DNA of 64,000 bases from Bacteroidaceae bacterium (lineage in GTDB: Bacteria; Bacteroidota; Bacteroidia; Bacteroidales; Bacteroidaceae): assembly GCA_017619585.1 (NCBI GenBank), contig JAFZSA010000034.1, positions 1 to 64,000 on the forward strand. The letters run 5' to 3'. The notes beneath the pieces are model-generated. The model was given only the letters and a program-made list of their open reading frames with translations. It had not been told where the DNA came from and did not search any database. The translations under genes were made by a program, and so were the position numbers. Below are positions 24,836 through 32,800 of this stretch, piece after piece (position 1 is the first letter of the stretch; every line of letters starts with the position of its first letter).

Positions 24836-24933
24836 CCAAAACGGTGCTTTGACGCTTTTCGGGTGGTGTAAAGTTTTTTGAATCCCAATTTTCAATTTCA
24901 TGCTCACATGTTCAAAAAACAGCGTTAAACTAT

Positions 24934-25005
24934 GATGACTATCGGGCGGGGAGGACGGGAGGTCTCTTTTTCAGACCTCCCGTAAACGTCCCTTATACCT
25001 CCCGT
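24934..25005. repeat. Left 72-bp end of the VapE element
   Basis: GATGACTATCGGGC (24934-24947), 7 nt, ACGGGAGGTCT (24955-24965), 7 nt, AGACCTCCCGT (24973-24983), AAACGTCCCTT (24984-24994), ATACCTCCCGT (24995-25005). The second and third blocks form a perfect 11-bp hairpin with a 7-nt loop. Confidence 0.85.
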
Positions 25006-25087
25006 AGTGTTTCTTTTTCTTGTTGTATAAAAACACAAAAACGTGCTTATTTGGGGTGGTTTTTCGAGAATTAATGAAATAATTTTA

Positions 25088-25095
25088 TATCTTTG
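25088..25095 (+). promoter_or_regulatory. -7 promoter element of the VapE-like gene
   Basis: TATCTTTG matches TAnnTTTG; the base context 20-24 nt upstream (TTTTCG) is only a partial -33. It lies inside the element, 83 bp downstream of the left repeat block, so the gene carries its own promoter. Confidence 0.55.
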
Positions 25096-25178
25096 CATGC
25101 TTTTTCAGCGATAGCCATTCAAAGAAGAGCACACAAGAACGAGATATCTTATTTATTAACCAAACAAAACTAACTGTT

Positions 25179-26387
25179 ATGAGTAAAGAATTACTTGTTA
25201 ACGGAGAGGCTATGAATGCTTCTCTGGAAGGGTTGCTTGTCGTTGAGCAGTTCCTTGTCGAGAATTACCTGTTTCGCAGAAACATCCTGAACGGAAAGAC
25301 TGAGTTTGCTACCCAGGAGGATGGCAATCAGACATCCGACTATCGTCCATTGATTCAGGAAGCCCTGAATAGCATCATCCTGAAGGCAAAGCGCCAGGAG
25401 ATTGTTGAAGGCAACCCCAAGTCGGACATCGTGGAGTATATCCACTCTGAGGAGGTGCCTTCCTATAATCCTGTCGAGGAATTCCTAAACGCTCTTCCCT
25501 GTTGGGACGGGCAGAACCACGTGGCTGAGCTATTCAGCCGATTGCCTGGCGTCAGCTCTGAGCAATTATCGTTCCTCTCCGTCTGGCTTCGTTCCACCGT
25601 TGCCCATTGGCTGCAGATGGACACCCTTCATGGTAATGAATGTGTTCCTACGCTGATTGGCTCTCAGGGTTGCGGAAAGACGACCTTCCTGCGCAGGCTG
25701 CTTCCCCAGCATCTGCGTCAGTACTATCTGGATCATCTGAACCTGAGCAACAAGTTCGACAAGGAGATGGCTCTTACCAACAATCTGCTGGTAAACCTGG
25801 ATGAGCTGGATGCCATCCGTCCTAGTCAGCATGCTGCCCTGAAGCAGACACTCTCCAAGAGCAAGGTAAACGGCAGGCCTATCTTCGGATGTGCTCAGGA
25901 GGACAGACCCCGATTTGCCTCCTTTGTAGCAACCACCAACAATCCCCATCCTCTGACGGATGCCACAGGTAGCCGACGTTATATCTGCATCCAGATTCCC
26001 CAGGGCCAGTATATAGATAATGTAGGGGAAATCAATTACGAGCAGCTTTATGCCCAGGTGCTGTATGAACTGCGAGAGCAGAAAGCACCTTATTGGTTCA
26101 ATAACGAGGAGGTGGCACGTATTCAGGAACTGAACATCGAATTTGCTGAGAAGAAGGACTTGGCAGAAATCTTGGCAGTTTGCTTTCGTAAGCCAAAGGA
26201 TGGAGACGTTGTGAGTACTATGAACAGCAATCAGGTGCTGCAAATGATACAGAAGGAATATCCCAGTATTAGGATAAACCACAGTACTAAGGTCAGTTTG
26301 GGAAGAGCCATGAAGGAGTTGGAGTTCGACCATACGGAACACAGTCATGTAGCCTATTACAAGGTGGTCCCCCTGAAGGCGGCATGA
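25179..26387 (+). CDS. VapE/VirE-like protein with SF3-type helicase ATPase
   Basis: 402 residues. After about 90 N-terminal residues comes the domain known as virulence-associated E (PF05272-like). It has Walker A GSQGCGKTTFLRRLLP (about 160-175), Walker B NNLLVNLDELD (about 200-211) and a sensor ASFVATTNNPHPLTDATGSRRY (about 245-266). These are the features of superfamily 3 helicases used for replication initiation by phages and plasmids. The larger VirE proteins of Bacteroides usually carry an N-terminal primase-like domain; none is obvious here. The gene has its own promoter and fills a unit bounded by inverted 72-bp repeats, so it may act on those ends. It could also be a remnant of a larger island. 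Confidence 0.85.
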   Translation: MSKELLVNGEAMNASLEGLLVVEQFLVENYLFRRNILNGKTEFATQEDGNQTSDYRPLIQEALNSIILKAKRQEIVEGNPKSDIVEYIHSEEVPSYNPVEEFLNALPCWDGQNHVAELFSRLPGVSSEQLSFLSVWLRSTVAHWLQMDTLHGNECVPTLIGSQGCGKTTFLRRLLPQHLRQYYLDHLNLSNKFDKEMALTNNLLVNLDELDAIRPSQHAALKQTLSKSKVNGRPIFGCAQEDRPRFASFVATTNNPHPLTDATGSRRYICIQIPQGQYIDNVGEINYEQLYAQVLYELREQKAPYWFNNEEVARIQELNIEFAEKKDLAEILAVCFRKPKDGDVVSTMNSNQVLQMIQKEYPSIRINHSTKVSLGRAMKELEFDHTEHSHVAYYKVVPLKAA

Positions 26388-26393
26388 GGTTGG

Positions 26394-26465
26394 ACGGGAG
26401 GTCTACGGGAGATGTACGGGAGGTATGAAACAAATACCTCCCGTTCTCTTAGCCCGATAACCATC
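26394..26465. repeat. Right 72-bp end of the VapE element
   Basis: Three tandem 11-mers ACGGGAGGTCT, ACGGGAGATGT, ACGGGAGGTAT (26394-26426), 7 nt, ATACCTCCCGT (26434-26444), 7 nt, GCCCGATAACCATC (26452-26465). It mirrors the left end block for block. The hairpin 26416-26444 may also terminate the VapE transcript. Confidence 0.85.
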
Positions 26466-26517
26466 GGCTTTGTGAGGAAAAATGGGGGGTGTCAATAATC
26501 TGCGTAAAGCGCCACGA

Positions 26518-26583
26518 CATATCACTCTCAGAGAAACGGCATATCACTCTCAGAGAAACGGCATATCACTGTCAGTGAAACGG
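26518..26583. repeat. Three 22-bp direct repeats without spacers
   Basis: Units at 26518-26539, 26540-26561 and 26562-26583 all begin CATATCACT and end GAAACGG; a degenerate fourth begins at 26584. Units 1 and 2 contain TCTCAGAGA and unit 3 contains TCACTGTCAGTGA, so each has an internal palindrome. They lie 53 bp outside the right end of the VapE element and 186 bp before the sigma-factor gene. Confidence 0.85.
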
Positions 26584-26707
26584 CATGTTGCTATCGGCGT
26601 CTTACCTTATCACCTTGTATGTTTTGCCATTGCTGGTGCGGATGATGCGAATTCCAGTGTTAGCTCTTCATTTTTGTTATTTTTCTTAGTTTTTCTGTAG
26701 TTTTTTG

Positions 26708-26715
26708 TACCTTTG
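26708..26715 (+). promoter_or_regulatory. -7 promoter element of the sigma-factor operon
   Basis: TACCTTTG matches the consensus, 54 nt before the sigma-factor start. The upstream T-rich stretch has no exact TTTG at the proper spacing. Confidence 0.55.
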
Positions 26716-26768
26716 TTGCGTCTAATGGATGTAGGATTCAAAATACAGACATTACAGCAGACATTACA

Positions 26769-27248
26769 ATGGACCAGTTAGAACAAAGGTTTGAACAAAC
26801 TTTGAAGGAGCAGAAGGACACCATCTTTACGGTGTGCTACATGTTCTCTAAGGACGAGGACGAGGTGAACGACCTCTTTCAGGAGGTGCTCATCAACCTG
26901 TGGAACGGCTACGAGGGCTTTGAACACCGTAGCGATATCCGTTCGTGGGTTTACCGAGTGGCCCTTAACACCTGTATCTCTTACGACAGAAAGAGACGTC
27001 GCACCGATGCCGAAAGGTTGAACATGAACATCAACCTCTTTGAGGACCGCGACGAGGATACCCGTCAGGTGGATATGCTGCACAAACGCATCTCCAAGCT
27101 TCAACCCTTTGACCGTGCTATTGTCCTGCTCTGGCTGGAGAACCTCTCCTACGAGGAGATAGGCCAGATAGTGGGTATCACCACCAAGAATGTCAGTGTA
27201 CGTCTGTTCAGAATCCGCGAGCAGTTAAAGAATATGTCAAACGATTAA
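26769..27248 (+). CDS. ECF-type RNA polymerase sigma factor
   Basis: 159 residues with region 2 (TVCYMFSKDEDEVNDLFQEVLINLWNGYEGF, then RSWVYRVALNTCISYDRK) and region 4 (LQPFDRAIVLLWLENLSYEEIGQIVGIT, then NVSVRLFRIREQLK). It directs RNA polymerase to an alternative promoter set, probably in response to an envelope signal. It is followed after 12 nt by a membrane protein and then by a TraB/GumN protein, so the three probably form one operon. No classical anti-sigma (zinc or FecR type) is next to it. Confidence 0.92.
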   Translation: MDQLEQRFEQTLKEQKDTIFTVCYMFSKDEDEVNDLFQEVLINLWNGYEGFEHRSDIRSWVYRVALNTCISYDRKRRRTDAERLNMNINLFEDRDEDTRQVDMLHKRISKLQPFDRAIVLLWLENLSYEEIGQIVGITTKNVSVRLFRIREQLKNMSND

Positions 27249-27260
27249 CACTTGCCCATT

Positions 27261-27860
27261 ATGAACAATAACGAATCTTTTGAATTGGAAGAGATGCGCC
27301 AGCAGATGGCTTTACTGAAGAAGAAGCTGGAGCAGCAGGAGATTATAAACGAGCGCATGGCCAGTAAGGCTAAGGCTTCGCTGGAGAAGAAAGTGGAAAA
27401 ACTGAATCAAGGGTTTAAGGGCAGTTGGATTCTGGCTATACTGATGATTCCGTTGGGCTATTACGAGATTGTAGGTAAATTGGGCTTCTCTGTTGCTTTT
27501 TTCATATTCTCTTGTCTTTATATTCCACTCAGATTATTATACATTCACAGAGACAGAAGCAAACTGCGTGACAAGAGTTTGTTCGAGGGTAGCTTGGTAG
27601 AGGCGCAGAAGACGGTGGCTTTGGCAAAGAATCATTTCTGCCACGGGTTTAAATATGATTTGATACTGAATGTGGTTTACCTGGTGTGGTTTGTATGGGA
27701 GGTATATCAGAATTCCATCATGAAAGCTCCTCGGGCAGGTCTGTTTATAGTAGCTTTACTATTGGGATTCTGCCTTTTCCTATGGGGCTTTTTCTCTCGC
27801 AGACGTCAGTTTAAGGATGTGTTGAACCAAATAGATGAATTAACTTCAAACGTAGAATAA
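27261..27860 (+). CDS. Membrane protein with N-terminal coiled coil, candidate anti-sigma partner
   Basis: From the ATG at 27261 the protein has 199 residues (a TTG 9 nt upstream is also in frame). An acidic/basic coiled coil (about 5-50, EMRQQMALLKKKLEQQEIIN) is followed by two hydrophobic helices (WILAILMIPLGYYEIV and FSVAFFIFSCLYIPLRLLY) and two more near 135-175. No family name can be given. Position directly after an ECF sigma factor, with a cytoplasmic coiled coil and membrane helices, makes an anti-sigma role plausible but unproven. It ends 5 nt before the TraB/GumN gene. Confidence 0.78.
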   Translation: MNNNESFELEEMRQQMALLKKKLEQQEIINERMASKAKASLEKKVEKLNQGFKGSWILAILMIPLGYYEIVGKLGFSVAFFIFSCLYIPLRLLYIHRDRSKLRDKSLFEGSLVEAQKTVALAKNHFCHGFKYDLILNVVYLVWFVWEVYQNSIMKAPRAGLFIVALLLGFCLFLWGFFSRRRQFKDVLNQIDELTSNVE

Positions 27861-27865
27861 ATAAA

Positions 27866-28894
27866 ATGAAAAGTATCACACTTACTTTGTTTGCTCTTAT
27901 CGCGTGTATTAATAATGTATTCTCACAGGCTGAATCATCAGCCGTAAACAGCATCCTTTGGGAGATTTCAGGGAAGGACCTCACTCAGAAGTCCTATCTG
28001 CTAGGAACGTTTCATGGTTTCGACGATACTAAAATAGATTACCAATATCTGGACACACTGCCCAAGTACAAGGAGATATTTGCGAAAGTCGATGCTGTGG
28101 CAGTAGAATGCAATACGACAGACGAATCAATGGTAGAGGCGTACAAAAAACATAGGGCTATGTATTTCTCCCCAAACAATCCTACATACGCTTTGCTGCC
28201 TGATAGTATAGAAAATTTCTCTAACCTTTTTGAGAATACCGAAGAGTTTCATTATGTGGACAGTTTTATGCAGGAGTCTCTGAAGCAAAGGAAAATTTTT
28301 CCTTTTGATTACAAGAAACTAAAACCCATGTTTACAAGTACCATTATCAGTAAATATAAGACCATAATAAAGGTCCATGAGAAAGTCATGAAGAAAGAGC
28401 TCCTAAAAGTTATGGACTCCGAATTATCCGCAAAGGCCATAGAAGCAGGCAAACGCCCCTTTTATATGGAAACCGTGGCCGATCAACTTGCACTTGACGA
28501 GAGAATAGACTCTGTAGCTTGCGAATCTATCGGACTTAAAGAACAGGCCAAGGCTTTATACCTTTCTTTCTTGACGGGAGACAGTATTTCCAACCAATAT
28601 AGTGCTAAATTTGAGGAATTCTATCTAAAGGGCGACTTAGATGCTGCCTTGAAGAGTAGAGAGGAAATGCTTCAAAATACTGATTTCCCAACGTCGGCGC
28701 AATTTATGGAAGTGGCAAACGAAGAACTTGTTAACGAGCGTAATCACCGTTGGATACCCGTTATAGACAGAAATGTTCACCAAGGTTCTTGCCTCATTGC
28801 CGTTGGTGCCCTGCATCTGCCAGGAGAAAATGGTCTGATTAACATGCTTCGCAAGGAAGGATATACGCTAACACCTGTGGATATTCACGAGTAA
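27866..28894 (+). CDS. TraB/GumN family protein, secreted
   Basis: 342 residues with a signal peptide (SITLTLFALIACINNVFSQ). The family signature is present at both ends: WEISGKDLTQKSYLLGTFHG near 36-55 and RNHRWIPVIDRN with CLIAVGALHLPGENGLINML near 290-330. TraB/GumN proteins are related to the TIKI metalloproteases; the GTFHG and GALHLPG motifs contain the His residues that would bind metal. The last gene of the sigma-factor operon; it is followed by a terminator at 28976-29018. Confidence 0.88.
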   Translation: MKSITLTLFALIACINNVFSQAESSAVNSILWEISGKDLTQKSYLLGTFHGFDDTKIDYQYLDTLPKYKEIFAKVDAVAVECNTTDESMVEAYKKHRAMYFSPNNPTYALLPDSIENFSNLFENTEEFHYVDSFMQESLKQRKIFPFDYKKLKPMFTSTIISKYKTIIKVHEKVMKKELLKVMDSELSAKAIEAGKRPFYMETVADQLALDERIDSVACESIGLKEQAKALYLSFLTGDSISNQYSAKFEEFYLKGDLDAALKSREEMLQNTDFPTSAQFMEVANEELVNERNHRWIPVIDRNVHQGSCLIAVGALHLPGENGLINMLRKEGYTLTPVDIHE

Positions 28895-28895
28895 A

Positions 28896-28962
28896 GGTTA
28901 GCGGTTAGTGGTTAGCGATTAGCGAAGATTCTTCATTCTTCACTCTTCACTCTTCACTTAAG
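28896..28962. repeat. GGTTAGCGGTTAG and TTCACTC tandem tracts
   Basis: GGTTAGC/GGTTAGT units (28896-28925) followed by TTCATTC/TTCACTC units (28930-28958). They sit directly after the TraB/GumN stop codon, as in the other gaps with these repeats. Confidence 0.8.
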
Positions 28963-28975
28963 GACGGGGCATCTC

Positions 28976-29018
28976 CCCCATATCTTTAGGGAAATTATCC
29001 TGAAGGTATGGGGATTTT
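28976..29018 (+). terminator. Terminator of the sigma-factor operon
   Basis: CCCCATA (28976-28982) pairs with TATGGGG (29007-29013), with CTT-AGG/CCT-AAG extending the stem, followed by ATTTT. An in-frame ATG at 29008 lies inside the stem and is therefore not taken as a gene start. Confidence 0.75.
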
Positions 29019-29020
29019 CA

Positions 29021-29052
29021 TTTCCGTAGCCTATGGAAAGACCCTACCTTTG
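29021..29052 (+). promoter_or_regulatory. Promoter of the His-rich secreted protein
   Basis: TTTC at 29021-29024, 20 nt, TACCTTTG at 29045-29052. It points to a start downstream of 29059 and supports the ATG at 29101. Confidence 0.6.
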
Positions 29053-29100
29053 CCATTGCAATCAAGAAACAAAATGTTGAACCATTTAAAGTTTAAGGTT

Positions 29101-29487
29101 ATGAAGAAGATGATGAACAAAGCGATGGCAGCCATGATAATGGTACTCGCAATGGCAATGCCTGCAAAGGCTGATAATAGAGGTCACGTAGTTGACAATG
29201 GCAGAAGAAATCATGCTGTTGTAGTAGATAATCATAGGAAGGATGCTCATTTCGACAAGAAGGACCACAAGCCTGGTCACATCGACATGAGGCATGCTTA
29301 CCGTCCTGACATGAAGACCTGCAGCATCAGGGTAGGTCATCGTGATAATCCCAAGAGAATTGAGGCTAAAGCCCGTCGCATCAACGGTGTAAAGGATGCA
29401 CACTGGAATGCACGCACTCGCGAAGTGGTTGTTAGCTACGATGCCAATAAAACGTCTGCGCGCTACATCAAGCGTATAGTCGCATAG
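29101..29487 (+). CDS. Small secreted His-rich protein with HMA-like C-terminal fold
   Basis: 128 residues from the ATG at 29101; the longer frame from 29008 begins inside a terminator. A signal peptide (NKAMAAMIMVLAMAMPAKA) is followed by a His/Asp/Lys-rich stretch (about 27-72) and a C-terminal segment (CSIRVGHRDNPKRIEAKARR, then INGVKDAHWN, VVVSYDANKTS). This segment has the beta-alpha-beta-beta-alpha pattern of heavy-metal-associated domains. The CxxC metal motif of true HMA domains is missing. Metal binding by the His-rich part is possible but inferred. Confidence 0.72.
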   Translation: MKKMMNKAMAAMIMVLAMAMPAKADNRGHVVDNGRRNHAVVVDNHRKDAHFDKKDHKPGHIDMRHAYRPDMKTCSIRVGHRDNPKRIEAKARRINGVKDAHWNARTREVVVSYDANKTSARYIKRIVA

Positions 29488-29508
29488 TTTGTGTTGTTAA
29501 TAGTTGAG

Positions 29509-29537
29509 AGCCTCTCCAGATTCTGGGGAGGCTTTTT
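29509..29537 (+). terminator. Rho-independent terminator
   Basis: AGCCTC-tCCAGA pairs with TCTGG-GGAGGCT, followed by a run of five Ts (29533-29537). It ends the His-rich protein transcript. Confidence 0.88.
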
Positions 29538-29619
29538 CTGTATGTGCAAATAAGTGTTAAATCATTCTCTCCAATTGTTAATAAGTACCTTTGTTCATTC
29601 TTCTGTAATTAGAAATTAG

Positions 29620-29627
29620 TATATTTG
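29620..29627 (+). promoter_or_regulatory. -7 promoter element before the leader ORF
   Basis: TATATTTG; a second match TACCTTTG lies at 29586-29593. Neither has a TTTG at ideal spacing. One of them probably drives the leader ORF, the barrel protein and the thioredoxin protein. Confidence 0.45.
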
Positions 29628-29710
29628 GAGTGAAAAAACGCACTTAAGGTTAGTTTTTTCTGTAATCATGACCCGTAATACGACGCAAACACTTAATAAA
29701 TTTACTAAAT

Positions 29711-29800
29711 ATGATGAATATGTCCGATGGTATTAGGATTAGACAGGATTTCGATATCCTGTTTGTTGATTCGGAAAAGAAGAAGGAGGACGTGAGATGA
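29711..29800 (+). CDS. Possible 29-residue leader peptide overlapping the barrel-protein start
   Basis: Begins with a double ATG (MMNMSDGIRIRQDFDILF) and ends in a basic/acidic KKKEDVR. Its TGA overlaps the ATG of the next gene (ATGA at 29797-29800). This tight arrangement suggests translational coupling. It resembles no family I know and could also be chance or the tail of a lost upstream gene. Confidence 0.4.
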   Translation: MMNMSDGIRIRQDFDILFVDSEKKKEDVR

Positions 29801-32800
29801 AAAAAATTGCCTTACTCCTTCTTATGTGTATAAGTGCCAGCCTTAATCTTTCGGCACGTGACCTGACGTTCCGTGGTGAGTCTCTGGCAACGGCTCTCGC
29901 AACCTTGCGCGACATGAATACGGGGTACACCGTCAATTTCATTGTGAACGACCTCGACCATCTGCCTGTATATGCCAGCCTCAACGGCCTCTCCATGACG
30001 GCTGCCATCAAACGGCTCTGCCAGGGTCAGCCCGTGAAGGCAAAGATAAAAGACAAGCAGATATTCATTCAGTATGACAAGGATTATAAGTTTCGCACCA
30101 TAAAGTTGAATGGATGCGTCTATGATGCTGATACACGTCGGTATCTGATTGGAGCCAAAGTGGAAATGTTAGGAGAAGACAGCACGGTCATTGATACTAC
30201 AAGTGCCAGACATTACATCTTTGGCTATGACGGGAGCGGAAAGGAAATAGGGAGCTATACGGGACATTTCTCTTTCGAAGTGCCTGCCCTCCCGCGCAAT
30301 TATATCTTCCGTATCTCGTATGATAACTATCGGACCATATATTACAATTATGCGATGGACCATGTCGGACGTAGAGAAACGGCGCGGATGGTGTCATCGT
30401 TCTACATGCATAAGGAGAAAAGTACGTTACGGGAGGTAACCGTCACGGCATCGCGTGTCCGCTTCTATTACAAAGGCGATACCATTGTCTATAATGCCGA
30501 TGAATTCAAGCTTGCGGAGGGTTCTATGCTGGATGCCTTGTTGAAGCAGTTGCCGGGCATGGAGCTCAAGGAAGACGGGCGTATCTATCACAACGGTAAG
30601 TTTGTGGATGACCTTTTGCTCAATGGGAAAGAATTCTTCCAAGGCGACAAGAAACTGTTGCTCAAGAACCTGCCGGCATATACGGTAAAGAACGTATCGG
30701 TTTACGACAAGCAGACCAAGGAGAATGAGTGGCTGGGGCGTAACGACGAAAGCACACAGCATCACGTCATAGACGTGCGTCTGAAGAAGGAATACATGAA
30801 GAACTGGATAGCAAATGTTGAAGCAGGGACCGGCATCCGTCAGGACGAGATGCCCTATCTGGCACGCCTCTTTGCCATGCAAAATACTGAACGCTCACGG
30901 ATAGCTATCGTTGCCAAGGCAAATAACTTGAGCGATGATGGTTTCAATTTAAGTGGTGAGGAGGCATGGGCGCCAAATTCGGGGTCTCATCTTCGAAGCA
31001 ACGAGATGGCATTGGTAACTGTTAGCGTGGAAAACGAGGACAAGACGAAGGATTACGATGGCCAAGTTGTTGTGTCGCATTCCACGACACGGCAAGAGCA
31101 GCGTACAACGTCACAGACTTTCTTGCCTAATGGCGATACCTATAACTACGACTTCAGTCATGCAAAAGATGATGATTGGTGGGTACAGACGTATAATGAA
31201 TATACCTATAGGGGCAAGCAGGTGATGCTGAACGGCAGTGCCGAAGTGGAATACAATCATTTCAATAATACATCGGGTAGTACGTCGGGGTTGTTTGCTG
31301 CACCTGTATCAGAGGTCAGCTGTCAGTTGCTTGATGACCTTTTCTCCCCAACATCGTCCCGTCCCAATCTGCGTGATACGCTCATCAATCGCCAGTTGCG
31401 CGAGAACCTTGGCATAGGACATAACCTTGATACCTCTTTAAGGTTCTATGGAACTATGAAGATAAAGGGTACCAATGACATTCTAAAGTTCGGTATGGAC
31501 GGCAATTACAGACATAATGCCCGACAGCAGTTCTCCAGGCAAAGCTCTGATTACACGGAGTCTCAACAGCCACCTCTCTTCCGTCACCAATTCGTCGACA
31601 CGCCGCCTCGCAGCAAGTTTGAACTTTCTCCTTTTGTGGCGTACGTGTTTTCTCTGGGGAAAGGATACCGTAGGCTTGAAATGTGTTATCGCCTCACTCA
31701 TAACAACCGGCGTGAGCAAGAGAGCATCTATCGCCTTGACCAATTGGCAGGTGCCGACTCTTCCTTTGCCCGCCCCATTGACCTTCTACCCAGTATGAGC
31801 GAGTATCAGCATGTCTTTGACCGCACAAACAGCAGCCTGAGCCATTACATAGAAAACAAACACAACTTTTATGCTACCTTTAAATATGTCCTCAATGAAG
31901 GGAATTGGGGGAAGCTATACATAGACACTGATGTCTTCTCTACGCTTAACCATCAGCGAAACGATTATGAACGTGGCAGCATTGATACGGTCCTTCATCG
32001 CTTTGCCCCTACCTTCGAATTCTCCGTCAAGCCATGGATCAGAACCAAAGACGGACATCATGCAGGACTTGAAGTACAACTGGAGAATGAAGCACCTGAT
32101 CTGATGAATGAGGCTGCCATTGTTGACAATACAGATCCCATGAATATCCGTATCGGTAACCCGGACCTACGCTATGCTCTTTGCATGGAGACGACGCTCG
32201 ACGGCAACTTGTATTCAATGAACAAAAGTATGCATAACCGTATAGACCTCAACTATGGTTTTACCCATAACGCCATAGGAATGGGGCAGGTTTATGATCG
32301 CCAGACGGGTATTCGCACCTACCTGCCTGAGAATGTCAACGGCAACTGGAAGGCTTTTGCAAGGCATACCATCAACTATAGCTTTGGCGATGGCAGGAAA
32401 CACAGCGCCAGTATGGTCACACAGTTCAGCTATAAGAATAGTGTGGACCTGATGGGCGAGGAACAGGGAACAGAGGTCAGCGGGCAAGAGACGGCAACAG
32501 ATAAAAGCACCGTCCGTAACATGATGCTCTCTTTTGCGCCTAAGCTCAGCCTTTCACTTGGCAAACATTTCCTGAACTTCTCTTCGGATTTCGCTTGGGA
32601 CCGTTACAGCAGCGACCGAACTACGTTCCAGAACATCTCTGCCTGGCAATATCGTGTAGGAGCAGATGCTACTGTTCATCTGCCATGGAAGTTAGATCTC
32701 ACTACCGCTCTCACCCTTTATGGGCGTACCGGTTATGCTGATTCAGAACTTAACACCAACGATGTTGTCTGGAATGGCCGTCTGGCCCGTCCCTTCCTCA

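Larger units (their letters stand above)
24299..24933. other. Gene-free region with hairpins and short repeats
   Basis: No convincing reading frame is present in 635 bp. The region contains a 12-bp perfect inverted repeat (24381-24431), a hairpin TTGT-AAGG/CCTT-ACAA near 24560-24582, two ATTCCnTAATCC copies 21 bp apart (24584 and 24605) and CTTAATAGTA repeats (24776-24835). It could hold a structured RNA or regulatory sites; no known riboswitch or RNA family is recognised. Confidence 0.6.
24934..26465. mobile_element. Candidate minimal mobile/replicating element carrying one VapE-like gene
   Basis: About 1,532 bp enclosed by mirror-image 72-bp ends (24934-25005 and 26394-26465). Each end reads inward: 14-bp inverted repeat GATGRYTATCGGGC, 7 nt, an 11-mer ACGGGAGGTMT, 7 nt, and three 11-mers in the opposite orientation. 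Only one gene, the VapE/SF3 helicase, fits between them, and its stop lies 6 bp before the right end. There is no transposase or integrase and no clear target-site duplication. So mobility is inferred from the termini and the replication-type gene. A chromosomal helicase gene with iteron-like binding sites is the main alternative. Confidence 0.6.

Noticed and set aside
26518..26583. Possible CRISPR array
   Set aside because: The three repeats are directly adjacent without spacers and no cas genes are in the window.
29008..29100. N-terminal extension of the His-rich secreted protein
   Set aside because: The upstream ATG is inside a terminator stem and before the promoter; the signal peptide begins at 29101.
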